Assembly (NCBI GenBank): GCA_003490025.1
Contig: DNJC01000011.1
Coordinates: 1 to 13,716 of the forward strand
Reading direction: 5' to 3'
DNA: 13,716 nucleotides
Source: Geobacter sp.
GTDB lineage: Bacteria > Desulfobacterota > Desulfuromonadia > Geobacterales > Geobacteraceae
A program made the position numbers and the translations under genes. Numbering within the stretch: position 1 is the first letter of the stretch; the number at the start of each line of letters is the position of its first letter. This document shows, one piece after another, positions 5,977-13,716 of this stretch. The notes beneath the pieces were generated by a model. It saw only the letters and a program-made list of their open reading frames with translations. It was not told the DNA's origin and made no database searches.

Positions 5977-7302
5977 GTGAACCAAGCAAAGAAGCTCTAC
6001 CTGGAAACCTTCGGTTGCCAGATGAACGTGAGCGATTCCGAGAAGATAGTTGCCCTCATGAAAGGGATCGGGTACCAGCGGACGGACGATCCCCATCATG
6101 CCGACCTGGTCCTTTTGAACACCTGCAGCATACGGGCAACCGCCGAGCAGCGGGTGTACGGCCATCTCGGCAAGTTCAAGTCGATCAAGGGGGGGAGGCC
6201 CGGGCTGATCATCGGCGTCGGCGGCTGCGTCGCGCAGCAGGAGGGGGAAAAACTCCTGAAAAAGGCCCCCTTCGTGAACCTCGTCTTCGGCACCCACAAC
6301 CTGCACCTGCTGCAGAAGATGGTGACCGCCGCCGAAGAGGGGAGAAGGAGCATCGAGACCGACTTCCTGGACGACGAGAAGAGGTTCGACCTCTTCCCCC
6401 TGTCCGACAGCGAAGGGGGCGTCACCAGGTTCGTCACCGTGATGCAGGGGTGCGACAACTTCTGCGCCTACTGCATAGTGCCGCACGTGCGCGGGCGCGA
6501 GATCAGCAGGAGCGCCGCCAGGGTGGTCGAGGAAGTCCGGGCGCTCGCCGCGGCCGGAGTGACCGAGGTGACCCTGCTGGGGCAGAACGTGAACTCCTAC
6601 AGCTGCAAGACCCCGGGGGAGCCCGGCTTCCCGGACCTGCTGCGGCTGGTGGCGGGGGTCGAGGGGATCGAGAGGATCCGTTTCACCACCTCGCACCCCA
6701 AGGACATTTCGCCCGAACTCATCGCCTGCTTCGCCGAGATACCTGAGCTCGCCCCGCACATCCACCTCCCGGCCCAGTCCGGCAGCGACCAGGTGCTGCG
6801 GCGGATGAACCGCGGCTACACCCGCGCCGACTACCTCGCCAAGGTGGCGGCCCTGAAGGATGCGTGTCCCGAGATCCAGATCACCGGCGACATCATCGTG
6901 GGGTTCCCCGGTGAGGACGAGGCAGCGTTCCAGGAGACCCTGGCGCTGATGGAGGAGGTGCAGTATGCCGACCTTTTCTCCTTCATCTACTCCGCGCGCC
7001 CCGGGACCAAGGCCGCCGACTACGCCGACGACGCCACGCGCGCCGAGAAGCAGGGGCGCCTGGAGAGGCTGCAGGCGGTGCAGAAGAAGACCACCCTCGC
7101 CAGGAACCGCAGTTTAGAGGGGACGGTGCAGCGGGTGCTGGTGGAAGGGTTAAGCAGCAGCGGCGATTGTCTCTTCGGCAGGACCGGAGGCAACCGCGGC
7201 GCCATCATGGACGGCGACCCGTCCCTTGCCGGGCGGGTGCTGGAGGTGAGGATCACCGAGGGGTTGCAGACCATCCTCAAGGGCGAGATCCTGCATGTCT
7301 GA
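5977..7302 (+). CDS. miaB: tRNA-2-methylthio-N6-dimethylallyladenosine synthase
   Basis: MiaB is a radical SAM methylthiotransferase that converts i6A37 of certain tRNAs to ms2i6A37. The 441-residue protein shows the N-terminal UPF0004 domain with three cluster-binding cysteines (C14 in FGCQMN, C50, C84 in GGCVAQQEG). The radical SAM motif is CDNFCAYC (C159, C163, C166), followed by PHVRGREISR. The TIM-barrel continues through GQNVNSY, TSHPKDI, HLPAQSGS and GDIIVGFPGE, and a C-terminal TRAM domain for RNA binding closes the protein. The GTG start follows AGGGA at 5965-5969 and gives the conserved KKLYLETFGCQMN beginning. Length is normal. A bifunctional nuclease family gene follows with a 22-bp gap, so the two probably share one transcript. 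Confidence 0.97.
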   Translation: MNQAKKLYLETFGCQMNVSDSEKIVALMKGIGYQRTDDPHHADLVLLNTCSIRATAEQRVYGHLGKFKSIKGGRPGLIIGVGGCVAQQEGEKLLKKAPFVNLVFGTHNLHLLQKMVTAAEEGRRSIETDFLDDEKRFDLFPLSDSEGGVTRFVTVMQGCDNFCAYCIVPHVRGREISRSAARVVEEVRALAAAGVTEVTLLGQNVNSYSCKTPGEPGFPDLLRLVAGVEGIERIRFTTSHPKDISPELIACFAEIPELAPHIHLPAQSGSDQVLRRMNRGYTRADYLAKVAALKDACPEIQITGDIIVGFPGEDEAAFQETLALMEEVQYADLFSFIYSARPGTKAADYADDATRAEKQGRLERLQAVQKKTTLARNRSLEGTVQRVLVEGLSSSGDCLFGRTGGNRGAIMDGDPSLAGRVLEVRITEGLQTILKGEILHV

Positions 7303-7324
7303 TACGACTGAGGGAGATTCAAGT

Positions 7325-7825
7325 ATGTACCTGGAAATGAAGGTGTTCGGCTTCGCGCTGGACGCCATTGCGCAGATGCCTGTGATCATTCTTAAGGATG
7401 CCGAAGAAAAGAACGCGGTTCCGGTCTGGATCAACCCCTCCGAGTCGATCTCCTTCGCCGCCCAGTTCGTCGGGCGGGAGATGTCGCCCAGGAACAGCCG
7501 CAAGGATGTCTTCACCGCCTTGCTTGACCAACTCGGCATGACCGTCTCCAGCATAATGATCGAGAGCCTGCGCGACGGGATCTTCACCGCGTCGGTGCGG
7601 GTCAGGAAAGAAGGCGAGGAAGCAAGGCTCGAGCTGCACGTGGTCGAGGCGATGCTCCTCTCGCTCAAGTACCAGATGCCGGTGCTGGTGAACGACGAAC
7701 TCCTGACCCAGGTGTCGACGCTCGACATGAACGAGGAAGGGTTTGCCAGGGAGAACAACGCCCGCAGGTTCGTCGATTTCCTCGACCACATGGACCCGGC
7801 GTCGATGGGGAAATACCCGATGTAG
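7325..7825 (+). CDS. Bifunctional nuclease family protein (BFN/DUF151)
   Basis: This 166-residue cytoplasmic protein matches the bifunctional nuclease domain (BFN, formerly DUF151): MKVFGFALDAIAQMPVIILKDAEEKNAVPVWINPSE, then the core helix-strand segment KDVFTALLDQLGMTVSSIMIESLRDGIFTASVRV and AMLLSLKYQMPVLVNDELL. Plant members have DNase and RNase activity; bacterial roles are largely untested. ATG at 7325 is chosen because GGGAG lies 8 nt upstream and the family begins close to MYLEMKV. An in-frame ATG at 7295, overlapping the miaB stop, would add ten residues without a good ribosome-binding site. The gene follows miaB closely and probably shares its promoter. A REP-like element begins 20 bp after its stop. 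Confidence 0.88.
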   Translation: MYLEMKVFGFALDAIAQMPVIILKDAEEKNAVPVWINPSESISFAAQFVGREMSPRNSRKDVFTALLDQLGMTVSSIMIESLRDGIFTASVRVRKEGEEARLELHVVEAMLLSLKYQMPVLVNDELLTQVSTLDMNEEGFARENNARRFVDFLDHMDPASMGKYPM

Positions 7826-7845
7826 AAGAGGCGGGTTAAAATCCT

Positions 7846-7870
7846 GTAGGAGCGGCATTCCTGCCGCGAT
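7846..7870 (+). repeat. REP-like palindromic element, copy 3
   Basis: It is identical over 25 bp to the element at 714-738, with the GCGGCA/TGCCGC hairpin around TTCC. It lies between the BFN-family gene and the M42 peptidase gene, so it would be in intercistronic mRNA if the genes are co-transcribed. Confidence 0.8.
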
Positions 7871-7915
7871 GGACACTTGGGCCGATTGAAAAAAAGCGAC
7901 CTGCCCTTTCTTAAT

Positions 7916-7969
7916 CTTTATCTTTATCTTTATCTTTGTCTTTGTCTTTGTCTTTGTCTTTGTCTTTGT
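7916..7969 (+). repeat. Hexamer tandem repeat: CTTTAT x3 then CTTTGT x6
   Basis: Nine perfect 6-bp units differ by one base at position 5 between the first three and last six. The array ends two bases before the ribosome-binding site GGAGG of the M42 peptidase gene and 11 bp before its ATG. The unit length keeps frame, so copy changes would not shift any reading frame but would change spacing and the U-rich mRNA leader. No convincing promoter was found in 7826-7915. Confidence 0.95.
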
Positions 7970-7980
7970 CTGGAGGATAC

Positions 7981-9051
7981 ATGCGCGACGAATCATTCGA
8001 GTTTTTACAGCAGTTACTGGCGGCGCCGAGCCCCTCGGGGTACGAGCAGCCCGCCCAGCGGATCTTCCGCTCATACATAGAACCGTTCTGCCAGGTGGCG
8101 ACCGACGTGATCGGGAACGTCTTCGGCATGATCCAGGGGGAAGGAAAACACCGCCCCCGCGTCATGGTGGTGGGTCACTCCGACGAGATCGGGCTCCAGG
8201 TGCGCTATCTCGACGATAACGGCTTCATCTACTTCGCTCCGATCGGCGGGGTCGATCCCCACATCACTCCCGGCATGCGGGTCCACGTCCACACGGCGAA
8301 GGGGCCTCTTGTCGGCGTCATCGGCAAGAAGCCGATCCACCTGATCGAGCCCAAGGAGCGCGACACGGTCATCAAGCTTGAGGCGCAGTACATCGACATC
8401 GGCGTAGCCAATAAGAAAGAGGCGCAGGAACTGGTCCGGGTGGGCGATCCCATCACGTTCGCCTATGGCCTGGAGCGGCTCCTGGGCGACCGCGTCACCT
8501 CGCGGGGGCTGGACGACAAGGCGGGGAGCTTCGTGGTGGCCGAGGTGCTCCGGCGCGTGGCGGCGCTGCCCATTCCGCTCCCCATCGATCTGTACGGCGT
8601 TTCCTCCGTTCAGGAGGAGGTGGGGCTGCGTGGCGGCACCACCAGCAGCTACTCGGTGAACCCCGACGTCGGCATCTGCGTCGAGGTCGATTTCGCCACC
8701 GATCAGCCCGACGTCGACAAGAAGCACAACGGCGAGGTAGGGCTTGGCAAGGGACCGATCCTGCCGCGCGGCGCCAACATCAACCCGGTGCTCTTCGATC
8801 TCCTTTCCGACACCGCTACAACGGAGAAGATCCCGGTGCAGTACACCGGGATAGCCAAGGCGACCGGGACCGACGCCAACGTCATGCAGATATCCCGTGG
8901 CGGCGTAGCGACCGCGCTGGTGAAGTTGCCGCTTCGTTACATGCACACCCCGGTAGAGACCATGTCCCTCTCCGACCTCGATGCGGCAGTCGAGCTCATC
9001 GTGGCTGCCCTGGCCCGGATCGGCAGGAAGGAAGAGTTCATCCCGGCGTAA
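7981..9051 (+). CDS. M42 family metallo-aminopeptidase / endoglucanase-type protein
   Basis: This 356-residue cytoplasmic di-metal peptidase belongs to the M42 (glutamyl aminopeptidase/FrvX-like) family. These usually form large tetrahedral complexes that trim peptides from the N-terminus. Expected metal and catalytic residues are visible: GHSDEIG (H66, D68), GLDDKAG (bridging D178), the catalytic pair VQEEVGLRG (E212, E213), EVDFATD (D237) and the final ligand RYMHTP (H322). The segment from about residue 75 to 165 fits the inserted PDZ-like beta domain. ATG at 7981 is chosen because GGAGG lies at 7972-7976 and the protein then begins at the family's usual place. Upstream TTG codons in frame would only add Ser-Leu repeats from the hexamer array. 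It may be read from the miaB promoter. Confidence 0.92.
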   Translation: MRDESFEFLQQLLAAPSPSGYEQPAQRIFRSYIEPFCQVATDVIGNVFGMIQGEGKHRPRVMVVGHSDEIGLQVRYLDDNGFIYFAPIGGVDPHITPGMRVHVHTAKGPLVGVIGKKPIHLIEPKERDTVIKLEAQYIDIGVANKKEAQELVRVGDPITFAYGLERLLGDRVTSRGLDDKAGSFVVAEVLRRVAALPIPLPIDLYGVSSVQEEVGLRGGTTSSYSVNPDVGICVEVDFATDQPDVDKKHNGEVGLGKGPILPRGANINPVLFDLLSDTATTEKIPVQYTGIAKATGTDANVMQISRGGVATALVKLPLRYMHTPVETMSLSDLDAAVELIVAALARIGRKEEFIPA

Positions 9052-9065
9052 GCCCGAACAACGCA

Positions 9066-9119
9066 CCTCCCCCCGGAGGGGGGGAGGGTAGGGGGTAGGG
9101 CCGGGGGTAGGGTAGGGGG
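9066..9119 (+). repeat. C-run/G-run hairpin and seven G tracts (G-quadruplex potential)
   Basis: CCTCCCCCC (9066-9074) can pair with GGGGGGAGG (9079-9087). Seven G tracts of three to seven bases (9078-9084, 9086-9088, 9091-9095, 9098-9100, 9103-9107, 9110-9112 and 9115-9119) are separated by one or two bases. This meets a standard four-tract quadruplex pattern several times over on the plus strand. It lies just after the M42 peptidase stop and about 80 bp upstream of the guaB promoter. No U tract follows, so it is not a normal terminator. Confidence 0.75.
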
Positions 9120-9120
9120 T

Positions 9121-9165
9121 CCCATAACTCCCATAATTCCCATAATTCCCCTGACTCCCATTAAA
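9121..9165 (+). repeat. Degenerate 9-bp tandem repeat, unit CCCATAAYT
   Basis: Units read CCCATAACT, CCCATAATT, CCCATAATT, the diverged CCCCTGACT and a partial CCCATTAAA. The array directly follows the G-tract block and ends about 34 bp before the guaB -35 box. It is the third distinct short tandem repeat in this window. Confidence 0.8.
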
Positions 9166-9198
9166 GGTTTTCACCCCCTCCCATTAGCCAAATTTCAG

Positions 9199-9227
9199 TT
9201 GACTTGCCTCGCCCCTTGTAATAAGTT
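9199..9227 (+). promoter_or_regulatory. Candidate promoter of guaB
   Basis: TTGACT (9199-9204) is followed by a 17-bp spacer and TAAGTT (9222-9227). The overlapping TAATAA (9219-9224) has a 14-bp spacing. The -35 is good and the -10 moderate. The transcript leader would be about 35-40 nt. Confidence 0.5.
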
Positions 9228-9269
9228 TTTCGGTTAAATCCTGCCCCGAAACACAAAGGAGTCTCCCCA

Positions 9270-10739
<1,470 letters not shown>

Positions 10740-10750
10740 AACACCAGCGC

Positions 10751-10833
10751 TCACGCCAAGCCGCAAAGCCGCAAAGAAAAGCTTAGGCACATATATTTTG
10801 TGCAATTCTCTGCGCCTTGGCGTCTTTGCGTGA
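10751..10833. repeat. Long imperfect palindrome between guaB and guaA
   Basis: A 26-bp left arm (10751-10776, starting TCACGCCAAGCC) matches the reverse complement of a 26-bp right arm (10808-10833, ending CTTTGCGTGA) at 21 positions. A 31-nt AT-rich loop separates them. The transcript would form a long hairpin without a terminal U run. The internal CGCAAAG-type motifs look like an interspersed intergenic repeat rather than a gene-specific signal. Confidence 0.65.
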
Positions 10834-10866
10834 CAGCTTTTGACTTTGAACATAAGGAAACCAGTC

Positions 10867-12417
10867 ATGACCATCGATATACATTCCGAGAAGGTGCTGA
10901 TCCTCGACTTCGGCTCCCAGGTGACCCAGCTGATCGCCCGGCGCGTCAGGGAGCAGAGCGTCTACTGCGAGATCCACCCCTACAACATGAAGCTGGAGAA
11001 GATCAAGGAGTTCGCCCCCAAGGGGATCATCCTTTCCGGCGGCCCCTCGAGCGTCTACGACAAGGACGCCCCGCATTCCGATCTCGGCATCTACGACCTC
11101 GGCATCCCCGTCCTCGGCATCTGCTACGGCATGCAGCTGATGACCCAGCAGCTGGGGGGGCGCGTGGAGCGCTGCGACAAGCGCGAGTTCGGCCGCGCCA
11201 CCCTCGCCCTCGACGGCGCCAGCGAGATCTTCGCCGGCTTTGAAGGCGGCGCCGAGGTCTGGATGTCCCACGGCGACCGGATCGAGCAGATGCCGGCCGG
11301 GTTCCAGCTGATGGCCCACACCCAGGGGTGCCCGGTGGCCGCCATGAAGGACGAGAAGCGCAACTTCTTCGGGGTGCAGTTCCACCCCGAGGTGGTGCAC
11401 ACCCCGCGCGGCGAGGAGATGATCGGCAATTTCCTCTTCAACATCTGCGGCTCCGAGCCGACCTGGACCATGGCCAACTTCATCGAGACCGAACTCGCCT
11501 CCATCCGCGAGAAGGTCGGCACCGGCAAGGTCCTCTGCGCCCTCTCCGGCGGGGTCGATTCCGCCGTGGTCGCCGTCCTGATCCACAAGGCGATCGGCGA
11601 CCAGCTGCAGTGCGTCTTCGTGAACAACGGGCTGCTCAGGAAGGGTGAGGCCGAGAAGGTCGTGAACCTCTTCACCAAGCACTTCAAGATCAACCTCGAC
11701 TACGTCGACGCCGCCGACCGCTTCCTCGGCATGCTGGAAGGGGTGTCCGACCCGGAGCAAAAAAGGAAGATCATCGGCAACGAGTTCATCTACCTCTTCG
11801 AGGAGGAGGCGAAGAAACTCGGGCAGGTCGACTACCTGGCCCAGGGAACCCTCTATCCCGACGTCATCGAGTCCGTCTCCACCAAGGGACCGTCCGCCGT
11901 CATCAAGAGCCACCACAACGTGGGCGGACTTCCCGAGAAGATGAACCTGAAGCTCCTCGAGCCTGTGCGCGAGCTCTTCAAGGACGAGGTGCGGCTCCTG
12001 GGCAAGGAACTCGGCATGCCGGACGAGGTGGTCTACCGCCAGCCGTTCCCGGGGCCGGGACTCGCCATCCGCTGCATCGGCGAACTGAGCGTCGATAAGC
12101 TCGACATCCTGCGCGAGGCCGACGCCGTCGTCATCGAGGAGATCCGGAAGGCGGGGTTATATCGCGACATCTGGCAGTCTTTTGCCGTACTGCTCCCGGT
12201 GAAGACCGTCGGCGTCATGGGCGACGCCCGTACCTACGAGTGGACCGTGGCACTTCGCGCCGTCAACTCGCTGGACGGCATGACCGCCGACTGGGTCAAG
12301 CTCCCGTACGAGCTACTCGGCAGTATTTCCTCGCGAATCATCAACGAGGTGAAGGGCGTTAACCGCGTGGTGTACGACATCAGCCAGAAGCCGCCGGCAA
12401 CCATCGAGTGGGAATAA
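10867..12417 (+). CDS. guaA: GMP synthase (glutamine-hydrolysing)
   Basis: GuaA converts XMP to GMP with ATP and glutamine. The 516-residue protein combines an N-terminal class I glutamine amidotransferase with a C-terminal ATP-pyrophosphatase. The amidotransferase has nucleophile C86 in GICYGMQ and H173/E175 in VQFHPEV. The P-loop is SGGVDS (227-232) in KVLCALSGGVDSAVVAVL. The dimerisation domain includes RQPFPGPGLAIRC and ends in KPPATIEWE, the conserved C-terminus. ATG at 10867 is chosen because AAGGAAA lies about 8 nt upstream and it gives the normal beginning IHSEKVLILDFGSQ. The in-frame TTG at 10840 lacks such a signal. The gene follows guaB in pathway order and ends at a strong terminator-like hairpin (12459-12498). 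Confidence 0.98.
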   Translation: MTIDIHSEKVLILDFGSQVTQLIARRVREQSVYCEIHPYNMKLEKIKEFAPKGIILSGGPSSVYDKDAPHSDLGIYDLGIPVLGICYGMQLMTQQLGGRVERCDKREFGRATLALDGASEIFAGFEGGAEVWMSHGDRIEQMPAGFQLMAHTQGCPVAAMKDEKRNFFGVQFHPEVVHTPRGEEMIGNFLFNICGSEPTWTMANFIETELASIREKVGTGKVLCALSGGVDSAVVAVLIHKAIGDQLQCVFVNNGLLRKGEAEKVVNLFTKHFKINLDYVDAADRFLGMLEGVSDPEQKRKIIGNEFIYLFEEEAKKLGQVDYLAQGTLYPDVIESVSTKGPSAVIKSHHNVGGLPEKMNLKLLEPVRELFKDEVRLLGKELGMPDEVVYRQPFPGPGLAIRCIGELSVDKLDILREADAVVIEEIRKAGLYRDIWQSFAVLLPVKTVGVMGDARTYEWTVALRAVNSLDGMTADWVKLPYELLGSISSRIINEVKGVNRVVYDISQKPPATIEWE

Positions 12418-12458
12418 CCGCTTCCCTCCCCCCGGGGGTTCGCTTCTTGCACTAATGG

Positions 12459-12498
12459 ACCGCGGTGACCGCAAGCAGGACCGGTCGCCGCGGTTTTT
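12459..12498 (+). terminator. Rho-independent terminator after guaA
   Basis: ACCGCGGTGACC (12459-12470) pairs with GGTCGCCGCGGT (12483-12494). The stem has 12 pairs including one G-U, around a 12-nt loop, and ends in TTTTT (12494-12498). It lies 41 bp after the guaA stop. The next gene's ribosome-binding site begins only 8 bp beyond the T run. Confidence 0.88.
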
Positions 12499-12515
12499 CG
12501 TATCCGGAGAACAAC

Positions 12516-13184
12516 ATGGGACCCATAAGGCTACTCATTTTCGACCTGGACGGCACGCTGATCGATTCCTTGCCCGACCTGACCGATGCCACCAACCTCA
12601 TCCGTGAAGGCCGCGGTCTGCCGCAGCTTCAAATCGCCGACGTGCGCAAGCTGGTAGGGCAGGGGGCGCGCTCGCTGGTGGAGCGTGCGCTTCCGGGCGC
12701 CACGGCCGGCGAGGTGGACCAGGCGCTGGAACTCTTCCTCGACTACAACCTGGCGCACATAGCCGACAAGACCACCGTCTACCCGGGAGTCGCCGAGACC
12801 CTGGAGGCGCTTCAGGGGGTTGGGGCGCCCATGTGCGTCCTCTCCAACAAGAACGTGGCGCTCTGCCGCGAGGTGCTGACGCGGTTGGGGCTCTCCGGTC
12901 ACTTCAGCCACATCTTCGGTGCCGATTCCTTCCCGTTCCGCAAGCCGTCGCCCGAGCCGATACGAGCCCTCCTGAGGCAGTTCGACGTCCGGGCGGGGGA
13001 GTGCCTGATGGTGGGAGACAGCGTGAACGACATCGCGGCCGGCGGAGGCGCGGGAGTCGTGACGGTTGGGTGCAGCTACGGTTACGGCGAGAAGACCGAA
13101 CTCGAAGGAGCAGATTACGAGGTAGCCGATTTTCCATCCCTGCTTGATTTGCCCTTCCTAAAGAAAAAAAGTGCTCGACCATGA
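12516..13184 (+). CDS. gph: HAD-family hydrolase, phosphoglycolate phosphatase-like
   Basis: This 222-residue cytoplasmic HAD phosphatase has all four catalytic motifs: FDLDGTL (nucleophile D10, acid/base D12), VLSN (S110), the lysine in FRKPSPEP (K143) and VGDSVNDI (D168, D172). The alpha-helical cap lies between motifs I and II, as in subfamily IA. The sequence around DLTDATNLIR and the KPSPEP/VGDSVNDIAAG pattern fits phosphoglycolate phosphatase, which clears 2-phosphoglycolate. HAD enzymes share motifs, so substrate assignment is less certain than family. The ATG follows GGAG with a 6-nt spacer. A GTG 51 bp upstream would place the terminator stem inside the coding region and is unlikely. 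No promoter fits between the terminator and the gene. Confidence 0.85.
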   Translation: MGPIRLLIFDLDGTLIDSLPDLTDATNLIREGRGLPQLQIADVRKLVGQGARSLVERALPGATAGEVDQALELFLDYNLAHIADKTTVYPGVAETLEALQGVGAPMCVLSNKNVALCREVLTRLGLSGHFSHIFGADSFPFRKPSPEPIRALLRQFDVRAGECLMVGDSVNDIAAGGGAGVVTVGCSYGYGEKTELEGADYEVADFPSLLDLPFLKKKSARP

Positions 13185-13192
13185 AAAAAAGC

Positions 13193-13219
13193 TAAAGTTC
13201 TTGCTCCAGGTGTCGAAAC
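13193..13219 (+). promoter_or_regulatory. Candidate sigma-28 (FliA) promoter of flgM
   Basis: TAAAGTTC (13193-13200), an 11-bp spacer and GTCGAAAC (13212-13219) match the enteric FliA consensus TAAAGTTT-N11-GCCGATAA at seven of eight -35 positions and five of eight -10 positions, with exact spacing. Transcription would start near 13226, about 42 nt before the flgM ATG. It begins 9 bp after the upstream phosphatase stop. Confidence 0.65.
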
Positions 13220-13267
13220 AGAACAAGATTGAATACCGTACCTAACTTAATCGGGGGCAAATATCAG

Positions 13268-13567
13268 ATGAAAATCGAAGAACTCAACACCAATCCGGCA
13301 CTTACCCATCTTGCAGTCGCGCGTGCCGACAAGGAGCAGGCCGATGCACATGGGGAAGCAGCTGCCAGGCCGCAAGCCGCGGCGGACAAGGTCGAGCTCT
13401 CCAGCTACATGCCGGTAGTACCCACCTCCCAGCAGCGCAAGGATTCGAGGGTCGAGCGGATAGAAGAACTGAAGGCGCAGGTAGCCGGCGGGACCTACCA
13501 GGTGCCCGGCAAAGCAATAGCAGAGAAGATGCTCGGCAAGCTCGTGGTGAGCAGTCTCAGGCAGTAA
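13268..13567 (+). CDS. flgM: Anti-sigma-28 factor FlgM
   Basis: FlgM binds the flagellar sigma factor FliA and is exported once the hook-basal body is complete, releasing late flagellar gene expression. The 99-residue protein has an Ala/Gln-rich, probably disordered N-terminal half. The conserved C-terminal sigma-binding region follows: DKVELSS (40-46), then RVERIEELKAQVAGGTYQVPGKAIAEKMLGKLV (61-93), matching the family pattern of two short helices joined by GTY. ATG at 13268 gives the normal family length; the upstream ribosome-binding site (GGGGG at 13253-13257) is only fair. A sigma-28-like promoter precedes it, which fits the known feedback design. No other flagellar gene lies in this window, so flgM is detached from any flagellar cluster on its right side at least up to the tRNA. 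Confidence 0.9.
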   Translation: MKIEELNTNPALTHLAVARADKEQADAHGEAAARPQAAADKVELSSYMPVVPTSQQRKDSRVERIEELKAQVAGGTYQVPGKAIAEKMLGKLVVSSLRQ

Positions 13568-13584
13568 ACAGTTCAATAAAACCA

Positions 13585-13614
13585 TTGACAGCGGCCGGCA
13601 AAATGCGGTACAAA
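13585..13614 (+). promoter_or_regulatory. Promoter of tRNA-Gly
   Basis: A perfect TTGACA (13585-13590) and TACAAA (13609-13614) are spaced by 18 bp. Transcription would start about 8-10 nt before the mature tRNA 5' end. Confidence 0.7.
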
Positions 13615-13629
13615 GACCACTCGATTTAA

Positions 13630-13704
<75 letters not shown>

Positions 13705-13716
13705 AAAAATTCAAGG

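Noticed and set aside
7295..7324. Earlier ATG for the BFN-family gene, overlapping the miaB stop
   Set aside because: It lacks a good ribosome-binding site, and the extra ten residues do not look like the family's N-terminus.
7936..7980. Upstream in-frame TTG start giving the M42 peptidase a Ser-Leu repeat N-terminus
   Set aside because: The reading frame comes only from the hexamer array. GGAGG at 7972-7976 is correctly spaced for ATG 7981, and the family normally begins there.

Overview
The window looks like chromosomal DNA from a GC-rich member of the Geobacteraceae (Geobacter, Geomonas or Citrifermentans type, Desulfuromonadales). The evidence is a secreted multiheme c-type cytochrome encoded with a beta-barrel porin, a miaB gene followed directly by a bifunctional-nuclease-family gene, guaB-guaA with Geobacter-like protein sequences, and intergenic short tandem and palindromic repeats. 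This taxonomic call is inference from gene content, not from a search.

Layout. (a) 1-1560: rpsT (ribosomal protein S20) on the minus strand with a UUG start, a strong promoter and a terminator. Next come a seven-copy 9-bp tandem repeat, a REP-like palindrome and a plus-strand SAM-dependent methyltransferase that ends at a strong hairpin. (b) 1594-5520: a minus-strand cluster read in the order outer-membrane porin, small periplasmic protein, OTR-like octaheme cytochrome. It has a long structured leader, a perfect intercistronic hairpin, and a separate 190-bp gap before the cytochrome. This is the most distinctive biology here: a candidate envelope electron-transfer or oxyanion-reduction module. 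(c) 5977-9051: miaB, a bifunctional nuclease family gene and an M42 aminopeptidase on the plus strand. The peptidase ribosome-binding site directly abuts a nine-copy hexamer repeat. (d) 9052-12417: a G-tract and minisatellite patch, then guaB and guaA (IMP to XMP to GMP), separated by a large palindromic element. (e) 12459-13716: a terminator-like hairpin, a HAD phosphatase (gph-like), flgM behind a candidate sigma-28 promoter, and a tRNA-Gly with anticodon CCC.

Most genes are ordinary housekeeping genes. The accessory signal lies in the porin-cytochrome cluster and in the intergenic DNA. Three different short tandem repeats sit upstream of three different genes, a REP-like palindrome occurs two and a half times, and several hairpins lie in leaders or between cistrons. 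All functional statements rest on motif reading by eye; no database or folding program was used.
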